The position numbers were made by a program, and so were the translations under genes. A stretch of DNA of 64,000 bases from Tanypteryx hageni (lineage: Eukaryota > Arthropoda > Insecta > Odonata > Petaluridae), in the NCBI GenBank assembly GCA_028673005.1, contig CM054112.1:187500564-187564563 (forward strand). Reading direction: 5' to 3'. Below, piece after piece: positions 25,901-37,900 of the stretch; position 1 is the stretch's first letter; each line of letters opens with the position of its first letter. Below the pieces are notes generated by a model, which worked only from the letters and a program-made list of their open reading frames with translations, was not told where the DNA came from and did no database searches.

Positions 25901-28900
25901 CTTTTAATGGATCTAATATTCCTTTCCTCTTCCTATTTCTTTGCCTCTTTCCTCTCTTCTATTGACTTCTTTCAACAGACCGTTGCCTTTAAAAATTCGA
26001 CTCACCCTTTTCTCATCTTTCCCGTGTTGCTCCAATTAATCTCCTATCTTCCCATACTCGCTCTAAGACTTCCTCATTTGTTTTTCTCTCAGTCCAACTA
26101 ATTTTTCTCAGTCTACACCGTTCCCACATCTCAAATGCCATAAGAGGGGTAACAAAATCAAATTGCATGCTAGCAAAATAGATGTTATCAGAGTACATGC
26201 AACAACAATGAGCTTAAGTATTATCTATGTAACACTCTTAGAATGCTAAATGCCTTGCTATAAAGCTACAAGTATAACACAATTCCTCAGGATTAAACAG
26301 TTTAATTTGTTTTCACATCCCTCTTTCATTCCGGGACTATCTAGTACACGCCTTTTATTCCATCTACTTACAGCAGATTTAAAGAATCAAAAAGTCGCAG
26401 TTTTTCAATCGGCGGGTCGCGTGTTTGAGACTCCGGATCCATAACACTCAACCCCCAGCTCTCTTTTCCTTCACACACTTAGTGGTTGATCGTTCAGTGC
26501 GGTGAATTCTTTTGAAGCGAAAAAAGTACATCTCTTTTTTACGAACATTACAGCCCTTTTTGTTATTATTCGCCTCGAACTTACCTCTTTCCTTCACCTC
26601 GCGCCATCTACCGAGCCACCGCTCGTAAATCTTCACCTCTTCGGAGCTATTTTCACCGCATCATTCCTCCCCATTTGTTTTTTCTTTCGTCGCGAGCAAA
26701 AGCGCCATACTGCCAACGTGTTCGAATCGCAACGGGTTAAAACCTGTGGAGATGATTCGTTGAAGTTAGGGCGATAAAAGCGGCGATCATATTAACTATT
26801 ACGATCAGACCCGATCCGCGATCGAGAGAAATTCTCGGAAATGCCATTAAAAAGACGAGAAACGCTGCTAAAACACTACGGCCAATTAGGAAGTTTCTCT
26901 CGACAGATTTTATTATTAAAGAGCGATCGAAATAAAATGCCGAGGATGATACGCTAAAAGTGGAAATCATGCGAGAGTTTTAATTGCGAACCTCAATTAA
27001 ATTGTTATTTAATTACTGCCTCCTTCGATTCATAACATTCAGCAGTAGATAATTTTATCGCAACCACACAGTTGGCTCAAATTAACCTCATTACGCTATC
27101 ACTAAAGAACTGCTGAATTTTTAACACACTCTTCGCGCTCCCAAAGAGTCGAACAACACTATAGTAATAAAGCAGGATAACGGCAGATGACGTGATATCA
27201 CGAGGAAATAAACAACTTCATCATATATGAAAATTAATTTATTCGGTTGAGAACGGTCGGTTCTCTTACTTATCCAAATAAAAACGCTAATTAGAAGATT
27301 AAGAGAGGACGAAAAATTTTTCGTAATGAGAGTTCGAGACAAATTTCAAGTTAATTTACAGGAGTACCGACGGGAAAAAAATGTCTTCTTCAAAAAATAA
27401 CCCTAATTCGAATAAAAGAAACTGGAGTCTTTCACTTTCGAGGTCCCGCCATCACTTCCATCCTGCGGCTATTAACCGCTGTTACGGATTCATTTTCCTC
27501 CGCTGCGTCCCTTTCTCCTCTTTCTTTTCTCAGAGGCCCGAAATTTCTCCTCCTGCAACCCCAAAAGCCAGTCGATCCCCGTTTGAATTATATCGTCTTG
27601 GTCCTTTGGGAACGAAGCCAGGTCGGTCAAAGCAGGAAACACAGGAGGGAGTGACAGAGAGAGAGAGAAAGGGAAGTGGAAGAGGGGCCCTTTGGAGAGG
27701 GAGACAGGTAGGCGAGAGAGGGTGGCAGAGAGGGGAGACGGCGATGGAGAGGGAGGGAAAGAATCCGCGAGACTGGCACGCCGCTGATGCGTGCAAACAT
27801 GCCGAGAGGAAGAGTAAGCAAGGAGAGGCGGCGTGGGCGGGGCGGAGGAATAATCACTCCGTGAAATACGACGCTCCCACGACCGACTCCTGTAGAGTAA
27901 TCCTTACCCCGACTATTAAAAAAAAATCCCTCCGAGAAATATGGACCTCTACAATCTTAAATAGTTTAAAGGGGAGGGTTTTGTGCGAAAGATAAATTTT
28001 CGCGGGGAGGCTTCTATTTCTTTTTTCAACAATATGCTACAAAGCAACCAATGCCGCGGCACGAAGAGAACGTTTGCATCGATTCCACGCAAAATTACTA
28101 ATGCGAATTGTTTTGCTTGAAATGAATACATATACGATGATACTACGCCGCCATTAATGACTGTAAACTTTCCATTCCTCAAATTATGTCATGTTTAAAG
28201 ATTTTTTGCCCAACTGGAGCAGTAAAACATCTTCATAAGGACCGATTTGAATATTATTTTATCATTCGATGGGCCGAGGCCATTACTTATAATCCTCAGA
28301 TTCAAGCAGTAAACGCTTTCAATCGTACTTTATTTTAGCTCGTGCTCACAATTTAATGAGATGTAATAAACAGCGGATAATATATACAGCCAGACTCCGA
28401 TTTATCGCCCCCTCCCCCCCCCCCCCCCCCCCTATACAATGCCACTCCTGATACTACCCATGACTCGTAGTGAACAGGACTCTCATGTTATGATTAAATA
28501 GAGCAAGCATATACCTTGATTTACCGCCACCCCCGCTTTAACGCCAATATCAATGATGGGCAAACGGTGGCGCTAAATTGGGGTTTGACTGTAAACTGAA
28601 CCTTAAATGACGAAAAATACTCGAGGTGTACAACGTTGAATGGAATTATAAGAAACTAACAAGGAGAGTCAGCTTCTTCGAGTAATCGAGAATTCGAATT
28701 ACAGACGTTTGCGCCACAGCGACGACATCTAAAAAAAAAAGAATACGTGAAGATGATTTTCAATCAGTAGTCGATACGACTTACTCATTATAATCCAGAA
28801 AAGAATACGGCGTCTATCGATAATAAACTTCGGCGACACTTATCTCGCAAGCTTAAGAAATAACGAATAATAACGATTCCCGCATTCATGGACGTTAGAT

Positions 28901-31900
28901 TGAGATGGTAATGCGCGCGATATCAACCCGTCACGATTATCTAGGATGAAACTTCAAGGATGCAGAATGGCATCCGAGCATAGATATTCTCGAACATTTA
29001 TCGGGAAAAAAGAATTCCCTGTCTCGGGCGTAGAAGGGGGTGGCGGTGATCTGGGTAGGGTCTCGCGACGATGATATCTTACGCCACAGCTTCGCTTCAT
29101 CGTGCATGGCTCTCATCCCTCGTGCAGTCTGTATTTCAGTCGTAGTCATGGAAACGTCAATCCCGGCGAGTTATCACACATTTCCGGGAATACGGGGCGC
29201 AATGGAACAAGACGCATTTCATCGTCTATTTTACGGAAGTTTGGAAAACGCCAAATAAAGATAGAGAATGGTATATAAACATTTACTTGCGCTCTTATAT
29301 ACATCTTATTTGATATTTATGGGAATTTTCAAATAATTCGAACAATAGCTTTTATTCTACGTATATGAATGCTAACGGAAAGAACGAATAAATTCCGGTT
29401 CTCGAGTTTCCAATGAGTGTTTTATATATGTATTTATGTATGAGTATATTTAACCAAACATATACATGCGTACATAATCTTCATATTTCAAAGCGATAGG
29501 AAATATAAAACTATTGCCCAGTTTATTTGCCCCATCGGTAATGATTCATTTATCGTCGTTACACAGCTCGAATATTATTCCGGCGAAACATGTTACTTTT
29601 TACTGGTTAGACCACAAGTGGAATACGCCTCATGCATATGGGGTCCGTACGAGAAGGGACATATCATTCAATTAGAAAGAGTGCAGCGCAGAGCAGCCAG
29701 ATTCGTAAAACAAAAGTATGAACATAAGGAAAGTGTCACCTCATTATTGAGGGATTTGAACTGGGTACCACTGGAGGATCGTAAATTGCACTCAAGGTTG
29801 CGGCTTCTGGAGAAATATAGATCGGAATGTCTAAAAGACGAGGTTCTAGGAATAATTGAAGCCAACGTATATAGGTAGAAACGACCGTGATGATAAGATA
29901 CGTGAGATCGATTGTAGGACGGAGCGTTATCTAGGCTCGTTCTTTCCGAGGACAATACGAGATCACAATAGAAAATTTCAACCTGCGATAGACAATCTTT
30001 AGGTAGGTTATGGTGCATTGCACCCCCTGCCACCCACCAATTAGGTGAATTGCAGGGTAACATGTAGATGTAGGGGATTACAGACTTTGTTACATAATGC
30101 GCATCCCACGCAGGCGAAAGAAAAATGATTTCGAGGTCCGCTCCTGTGTATACGCATTTAAACACCCAGCACTGAAAAATTCACACACAGAGCTAATCGC
30201 CTCCCCAACCCAGGAGTCTTCATTTAGCAGGAGCAACGCGAGGGGCGGGGGAGATGATTCGCGACCGTGTTTTGCAATCTTGACCACCGGCGCCGGAACA
30301 TCATTTTTCATTACCTCCGCATCCACGTCCTACCGTCTTGACTGCACGCGGCGTCTTCTCCCGGGTGCCGCCGGCGCCTTACCCATTGTCCGTCGCTAAA
30401 TACCGCCACGCACCACACACACACACACCTAACGCTCTCTGGTTCTCGCTCCCGTTGGCAAGGCGCCCCAGAGGCTACCCTCGCACACGCGCTGGATAAG
30501 TGAGTGCCCTCCCTCCCACGCAAATGCTTCTTCTAATTTCCCCTCGCCTACCCACCGTCAACCCAGACGAAGGCTACGACCTGGCTCTATTCTCTCTTTT
30601 CTGTCTCTCTCCGCAACCTCCGCGCCAAGACCTCTCCTTCCATTCGAAGCGAGAGAAGAGAAGAAGAAACGGGCGCAAAAAGTTGAAATTGCGCGGAGAA
30701 ATTACTATTTCACTCTCCCCCCTCCTAGAGTGGAGAATGGGCCTTGAGACTACAGCGAGAGAGATCTAAAGAGATAGAGCCTTGGTTCTTGTTATGAGGA
30801 AAAATAAACGCACTAGAGCGAGTCTGGTAGATTAAGAAGGAGAGTGGGAGGGCATCTGGAAAGGTGGAGGGAGGAAAAGTGATGGGATGAGCAGGGGTGG
30901 GGTTAAGACGAGGAAAGCGCAGTTCCAACTAAAGTCATCCTATATACACACGCAAACAAACATTCTTTCCCGGCCCTACCAAAATACAACAGTCAAATTA
31001 CTCGTGGAGTTATTGGAATGAACAATAGAACGAAACGATCCTAATAACATAATCCAGTGGTTTCCAAAAATTACAAAGACCCACCCTCACCCAAGAAAAA
31101 TCTATTTGCGCCCACCTCTACATCACGCTCATAGTTCATAAACAATATCTACTGGACCTAAAATTTCCATTAATATAACCGTCTTAAGAAAATTATGGAC
31201 GCAAACCACTTGAAATCTGGAATTTGGCGGCTGCTTATTGTAGGTCTCTCGATTAGAATAGTTAAACAGACAGTAAATATATGTCAAATCTTTTGCGCTC
31301 CCCTCCCCAGGAGGGCGGGTCCTACAGTTTGGAAACCAGTGACATAATCCACGGTAATATATACGTTCCTTCTTAAAGGATCTTTAATCTTCTTGCAATA
31401 TAAAAAAATCTCGAAACATTAAACTTTGATCATTAGCTTTTCATCGGTATAATAAGCCGAAAGGAAGGTCATCGTTACTTCAAGTACTTGTTAGACAACT
31501 AATCCAGTAGTTCTAAGAATGACGGTATAAATATTTATGCAGGTCGAAATTCATACAATATTTTGAGCGCGAACGATATTTAAGGAGAGAGAGAGAAATA
31601 TCGAACGTTTTCTATTCCGAGGCCTAGCGCTAGCTCTTTAAGGAAGGGAAGTGGAGGTCGTAGATCTGTCAGATTTAAGACAATAATTGTTCTACCTCTC
31701 GCCGGTAAGCTAATACGGATACACTCCTACGCTTACCATGCGTGAGTCACTGTTCTCGGCCGTGATTGATGATGAATTGCGCGTGTTATCGCAACCATTG
31801 CTTCCATACGGCACAGCGACAACTGAAAAATATAAAGTCATCGCGCGCCAAACTTACCGAGTTTCTACGCAGGCCACATAATATTATTGCGATATAAAAT

Positions 31901-34900
31901 TCAATATTACGTTCGCGAAACATAAGTCCAGAGTCGCTTGTAAAACTTTACACTAGTGATTTCGTAATATTGAAACGTCGGTTGTAAGAAAAATTCGAAA
32001 GGTAAAGCATTGGAGTAAAAGGAAGCATCCATCAGGCGGAATCTGGATGCGAAACTGATTAAACCTTTCCGGGAAGTTTTCTTCTGTTAATCGCCTCAAA
32101 AACGATCGACGTCTTACCGGCTGTGGGTACTGTCTTCTTGTGCTTGGGTGTCCTCCTCCTGAACACTTCCGTTACGTCCTCCAGGGCCATGTTCCAGTGC
32201 CTGTCGAAGGCACATATCGCCCCGTGTAGCTCTCCTCTGGTAGCCAGCATGCTGGCGGGACCTTTGCTCTTCTTCTCATCCTTCCCCGCCCAACCGGACA
32301 TGCCCCTTATCAACACCTGGGCAGAGGAGGAGGATGGGAGTGACGATGAAAACATCAAACACAAGCGAACGCAAATTATACATTTTAGAAAATTACTTTT
32401 TTTTGAAGAAGAAGAATTTATTAGGAATATATTTACATAAGTTGGATTAAGTACTGATAAATTATTACAAATTACAAAAATAATTCATTACATTTCAGAA
32501 ATTCGAAGGAAAAATATTTTTGGACGACCTCTAAAGTAATGTCTCTCAACCGGGGTGCCGCGAAAATTCTTCTGTTTGCCCAAGTTTACCATATTTACCA
32601 TATTTCTGCATGAATAAATAACTATAAACATTTGATTTCTTACCTAAAATAAAGCAATAAAAACCCCACGATTACTACTGGTAGAGGATAGGAAGTGCGC
32701 CAAATTCTGAAAATTTACTCAAGACTAAAAAAGGTTGAGAGACACTGCTCTAAAGCAACGATAAGGTAATATTTCGTGAAATCTCGTCACAAAATTGTTA
32801 AATTTCTTATTTTTATATCATGTCCAAATATATAAACAAAAAACATTTACTCAAGGGAATAATCAGAGGATCCGGAAACGTTAATAATCGAAAAAAGAAA
32901 TTGTATGACTATGTTTATCAAGAAAAGTGACTATTGTTCAAGACCCGACGTATACTAACCCTCTCAACACATTAATTTTAAACTTTTACGTAAATAATTC
33001 CCATTTTCTTACAACGGTATTTTATGAATTTAGGTTAAAACAAAAAAAAAACTGAACGGTAACAGCTTGAGATAATAAACATCGAAAGGTTACCCATAAA
33101 TTATTCGAGGCGACAAAAAATACCTCATGGTCATGCGATTAAAAAAATCTTTTAGCTCGCAAACAGAACTCTTGCTAGGGTACCACTCAAGGTCTAGTAA
33201 GTAATCGAACTGTCAAACGCCGCACAAAGCGGAGATCGAGACTTTCTGGCGCCTACTAAATCTTATTATTCACAGTAAAAACTCACCAGTGAAATAAAAA
33301 AAACTCCTTAAAATGAAACTCCATACACAGAAATGGCCAGGGAATATTGTTTCAGTGAAATTGAGTAAATTATCCAATTATTATTAATTATTATCTAATA
33401 ATCCGAAATGTACAAGTCATTTCTCTACAACCAAGTACATTCTGATTAATATCTACAATTTCTCTGAAATATACACATACAAACACGTAAGTATACAGGC
33501 ACATGACTTTTAAATTGTCTTAAATTCAATATATTCAACCAGAGGAAAAGTAATCTTTCCTGTATACCTTCACTCTAATTCTTTTCTCCATTGCATCCCT
33601 CAAGGCAGCAAGAGGGCCAGTGACCGCCTCCATCCTGGTAATCACATTGCGAGGGGCCTTTTTTCCAGGGCCTTTGACAGGTTCTGTAAAAAATATACTA
33701 AAGATTAATTACGACAGTTACAGAGTAATTTATAAGCATTGGTTTGACTCAGATGATGACCTGTTAAAAGAGGTTGGATGAAATACATGGGCATTTCCTC
33801 GTAACGATTCTAAACAATTGTTTTTAAGAGCGTAAGCTAGTTTGAAGGCTACACGGAATGAGTCATTCTAACCTCGAAATGTGATAAAATCTGAGTACGT
33901 GTTCCGATAGAACTCCTCAGTGAAAAGATAAGCTCGCGAAATACGTTTTCATGATCATTTTCAATTTAAAAGGTAAAGATGTGTGTTTATTTGTGCAAAA
34001 TGCGTGTATAATATACTAATAGTTAAAAACTCGGTATATTTTTACGACGGTAAGTAAATAAATACGTAAAAGGATTACTTTAAAGTTAATTTTGAAATAA
34101 ATACATTTAGCGTTTCTGGGAATATTGTTAGGTGAGCCAGATAAAAATACAACATCGCAGGTTATCTTTTCCTTCCTCAGCTGTTCTAAGATAACCTTTA
34201 CGATTAGATTAACATCATAAAGCTGGTATAATTAAAAACTGGAGGAATTTGGAGGTGAGGGTGTTTACCCTTAGTAGGTCATTGGGACGAGATGGACAAA
34301 TATATAATGTTCGGAAGTGAATACTTAGAATGTAGTTAAAACATAATGGTAGAATAAATATAGCAGGGAGCAAAAAATACATATAGTTTCGTCAATTTGC
34401 TGGAAATCTCATTTAGGCCGGCAAAATTTCACCGAGCAACCTTTCAATCTCGCTACCCCATCGGCAGTCATGATCTATAATCTCTACGAGGTGTAATACT
34501 GGATCACAAGCGGAGGACGAGGAGGGTTCATTCACCCCCGTACGTCACCGCCGCCCGCCATCGGACTACCCAAAAAAATAAAATAAAATAAAACAAACTC
34601 GGAAAATTATTAGGGGGTCGCCGATTTGCAGTTATTTTATCCCTATTCACGGCCTTTATCGATTTCCCGAATAAAAGAAAAGATATTTTTTTTAACTCCC
34701 CCTCTTCCCCGATTCCAGAAACGACGGGCCGTATAAATAAACGACGATTTATTTACGGCTACCGCAAATTAGTCGCGGATAAAATAAACAAGGCTTCCGT
34801 GATTTCGGCAGTGCCGGGCGGCGAAACACACCCCTGGCGTATTTTCCACCCCGGTCCGAAAGATCACCTCCACACCTCTCTCGTCTTTCGTCACCGGCGA

Positions 34901-37900
34901 GATAAAAATTTCCATCCCTCCTCCGTCCGTCCCATCCTCGCAGACGGGGGAAATCCTTCCTACTCCTCCGACGCCGCATCGCTACGATGAAGTCGTTGAC
35001 CGGGGAGAACCACGTGGGTTCTAGCATCGGCCGGAAAGCGAGCGGAAAAGAGAGAGAGAATTGGAGGGAGAGAGAGAGAGAATTGGAGGGAGAGAGAATG
35101 GAAGAGAGAGCGAGAGAGGGGAAGGGAAAGATAAAGAGAGCGTCTTCAATACCAATCTCACCTCAAGCCCCGATCATCCTTTTCCGTCATATCTCCTTTA
35201 AATGAAAAACGCGGATAGAGAGGAAACTTCCCCTTACGGTCGTTCCGTTTTAAAGCGCCACCTATCCGACGTCCATTCCTCCTCCTCCCATCACCAACTC
35301 CTCTCTCTTCTCGTCACATCTCCCTTTAAAGAGAGGGAGGGAGGGAGGGAGAGGGGCGGGGCTGAGACTATCCCATCGTCCGAGTGAAGTCAGGAGTCAA
35401 TGCCCTCTCACAACCAACGCGAGAGAGGGAGAAAGAGAGAGAAAACGACGCATTAAAGGGGATAGGCAAAGAGGGAGGGCAAAGAGGGAGTGAAGAGAGG
35501 GGTGAGAGGGGAAGAAGTGAAGCTGATCCCGTGACCGTGTGCGAGGAAGGGGAACGGAGGAGGTGGAGGAGGGTGAGAGGTGCCGGAAGGAAGCACAGAT
35601 GGTATCCCCTCACCGCGTTGCGTTGGAGAGGTTAGGGCTGCCGAAAAAGGGCGAGGTGACGGAAGGAGGGGTGTACGTAATGCTAGCGAGAGAGATGAGG
35701 AGGGGGAGAAGAGATGACAAGGTGAGGGAGGGATTTTTCACCCTTTTTGGGGAGACGACGGCGGGAAGAGTTCTGCGTGTGTATATGTAGGTCCGAAAAG
35801 TGGGTGCTGTGGAAGGAGGGAATAGGCTCATTCAAGACCCTAAGGGACTTATGAAGGCCGATTCGGGATGTTCTCTTTTATTTTTCTTGCGCGTGCGAAT
35901 GGACACGCCCTCCCGGAAAAAAAATACTTTTACAAGGTAGATGTTTTTTACTCTTTTCCAAGTGTGACCGTTCTGTCGATATACAATTTTGAGAAAGTGG
36001 AGACGTAACTACCGCCTAATTGTAAGCTCTCGAGAGTGGGAATTCGCGAAACAAAGGATAATTCTGGTTTCGATGTTACGGGGATTTTTGAAGTTACTTC
36101 AGCGGTAAATAACGAAAAACCCTTCCGAGGACGTGATGCAAATTAAGAAACGTCGGAGGAGTTGAAACAATGTGAATTTCGCGAGATAAAATATTTATTG
36201 GACTATGACACAATATGTAAAAGAGGAGAATATTTGACAATAGAAGCGAGGCGTCATTTTCTCATTGATCGTGTTTATGAGTTTTTTTCCATTAGATCTT
36301 CTCCCTCCTGGCTAGTTTGTTTCTTTCAATGCGACATTCACAGGCAACATCGACTTCCATAAGACGCAATTGACTGTCGTTATCCAACTGCCGACTAATA
36401 CCTTGATAACTTTCGCGGAGTCGTCTGCCGTAAAATTAAAACATCTGGAGTTATTTTTTGGGACAGGTACCGCAGTCAGAAACCATACACACTCATTCGC
36501 AGATCGAGGAATCGGAAACACAAATCCGATAAAAGAAGAACGGATCGATATTCACATGTGTATATATAAATATTTCATCACGTTCTCCCTCGCCAAAAGC
36601 GCGCAGCATCTCTCGTGGTTGCAGCGCCACACGACACGGTAAGAAACACGTGCTTCAGCCCGTATTTCGGCCTCGGCTGATGAATATTTGTAGGCCGCGA
36701 GCTATTTCCGTTGCATCGATCCACTTCGACAGCTAACTCCCCTGAAGGCAAAGAGACACAAAAAATATTATAAACGTTGAGCGAGCGTCGGACGAAGACG
36801 CGCTCTCGCGTCATTGCGTTTCTCGCGTACGGAAAAACGAAAGGTAATTTCCCACGCCGCGGATGACTGATGGGACAACCGCTATAGGTCACGCCTCATC
36901 GGTTCTCGTTCTCTTCGCGGTACATAATGCAATTGATCTTTACAGCGAAGAACGGATGAGACTACGTGCACATTTTGCTTCGAGGGGGGAGAGAAATTAA
37001 AATAGGGAGTTGATACGAAAAGAACACTCGAATAATCCCACGTTCGTATGAACAAGTGATCGATCAATCGCTTACAACGAAAGAAGTTACACGACAGATT
37101 AACGAAGCGTGTCAAGAACACGTCTTCCTCGTGGTACTACGTCTTGCGAGGAAACGTTGAGGATATCGGGTCGTTTTTTAAAACAACTTTTATATCAACT
37201 CGGCGTAAGGTATGCATATTGACTGATACATACGAAGCAACTATGCGAAATGTAAAGCGTGGTTGCCAAGAGGTTTAAATATCGAGGTCTGTCAAGAGAG
37301 AGAGGAGGCAAGGGTGGAGGTCATTTGGTGACGGGGACCACTTTATACATTTAGCAGTCATTATCGGACTCTTTCGGTTCACTTACTGACGAAGGTCTCT
37401 CCATTAATCTTATAGGCTTGCCAATTCTTGTTTTGATCAAGTTTTAATTGCTTTCTTTATTTTTGTATTATTCATCCTGTCTAGTATTTCATTTGTCTAT
37501 TATTGGCCAACTCCTATAGAAATTTCTCGACTTAAAAGGCTCAGATTCTTTTCCTGTGTGCACCCGTTTCTCTAATTGTATCATGTTGTTCTCTCGAATT
37601 TATCATAGAAACTAGAAACTCAACTCAGGTACAAATTACGAAAGTCGATGTTGGTACAATTTCTTAAATTCAAATAAGTTATGAACACACCTGGGATCTC
37701 TTGAATATAACGCGAAAGAAAACTGTTTCTACGAAATCTTTTCATACGTGGATTTACGTGCATATAAAAATAATGTCAGGTACTTAGGCATAAAATATAG
37801 GATGTCATATTAAATTACCAATAGAGCACCTAATCGTGAGTTTTACACCTTATTTTATCACGATATATCAAAATCACTTGAATCGATTTTACGACAGTAG

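Larger units (their letters stand above)
19921..32117 (-). other. Lsm11 intron 4 (12.2 kb)
   Basis: The intron runs from donor GTAAGA to acceptor CTCTCCTTTTCAG. Its promoter-distal part is ordinary sequence plus pyrimidine-rich tracts (20.7-20.9 and 25.06-25.48 kb) and a possible tRNA-like remnant (about 23.10-23.16 kb). The part next to exon 4 is packed with mobile-element sequence: a pogo-like MITE, a LINE 3' end and a hAT MITE. I found no nested gene. Confidence 0.85.

Noticed and set aside
27381..27995. 204-codon plus-strand open frame, the longest in the window
   Set aside because: A GA-rich segment and CpG-rich sequence explain the lack of stops; there is no domain, and it lies inside intron 4 without splice or promoter evidence.
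29668..30165. 165-codon minus-strand open frame
   Set aside because: It is the antisense shadow of the LINE reverse-transcriptase fragment.
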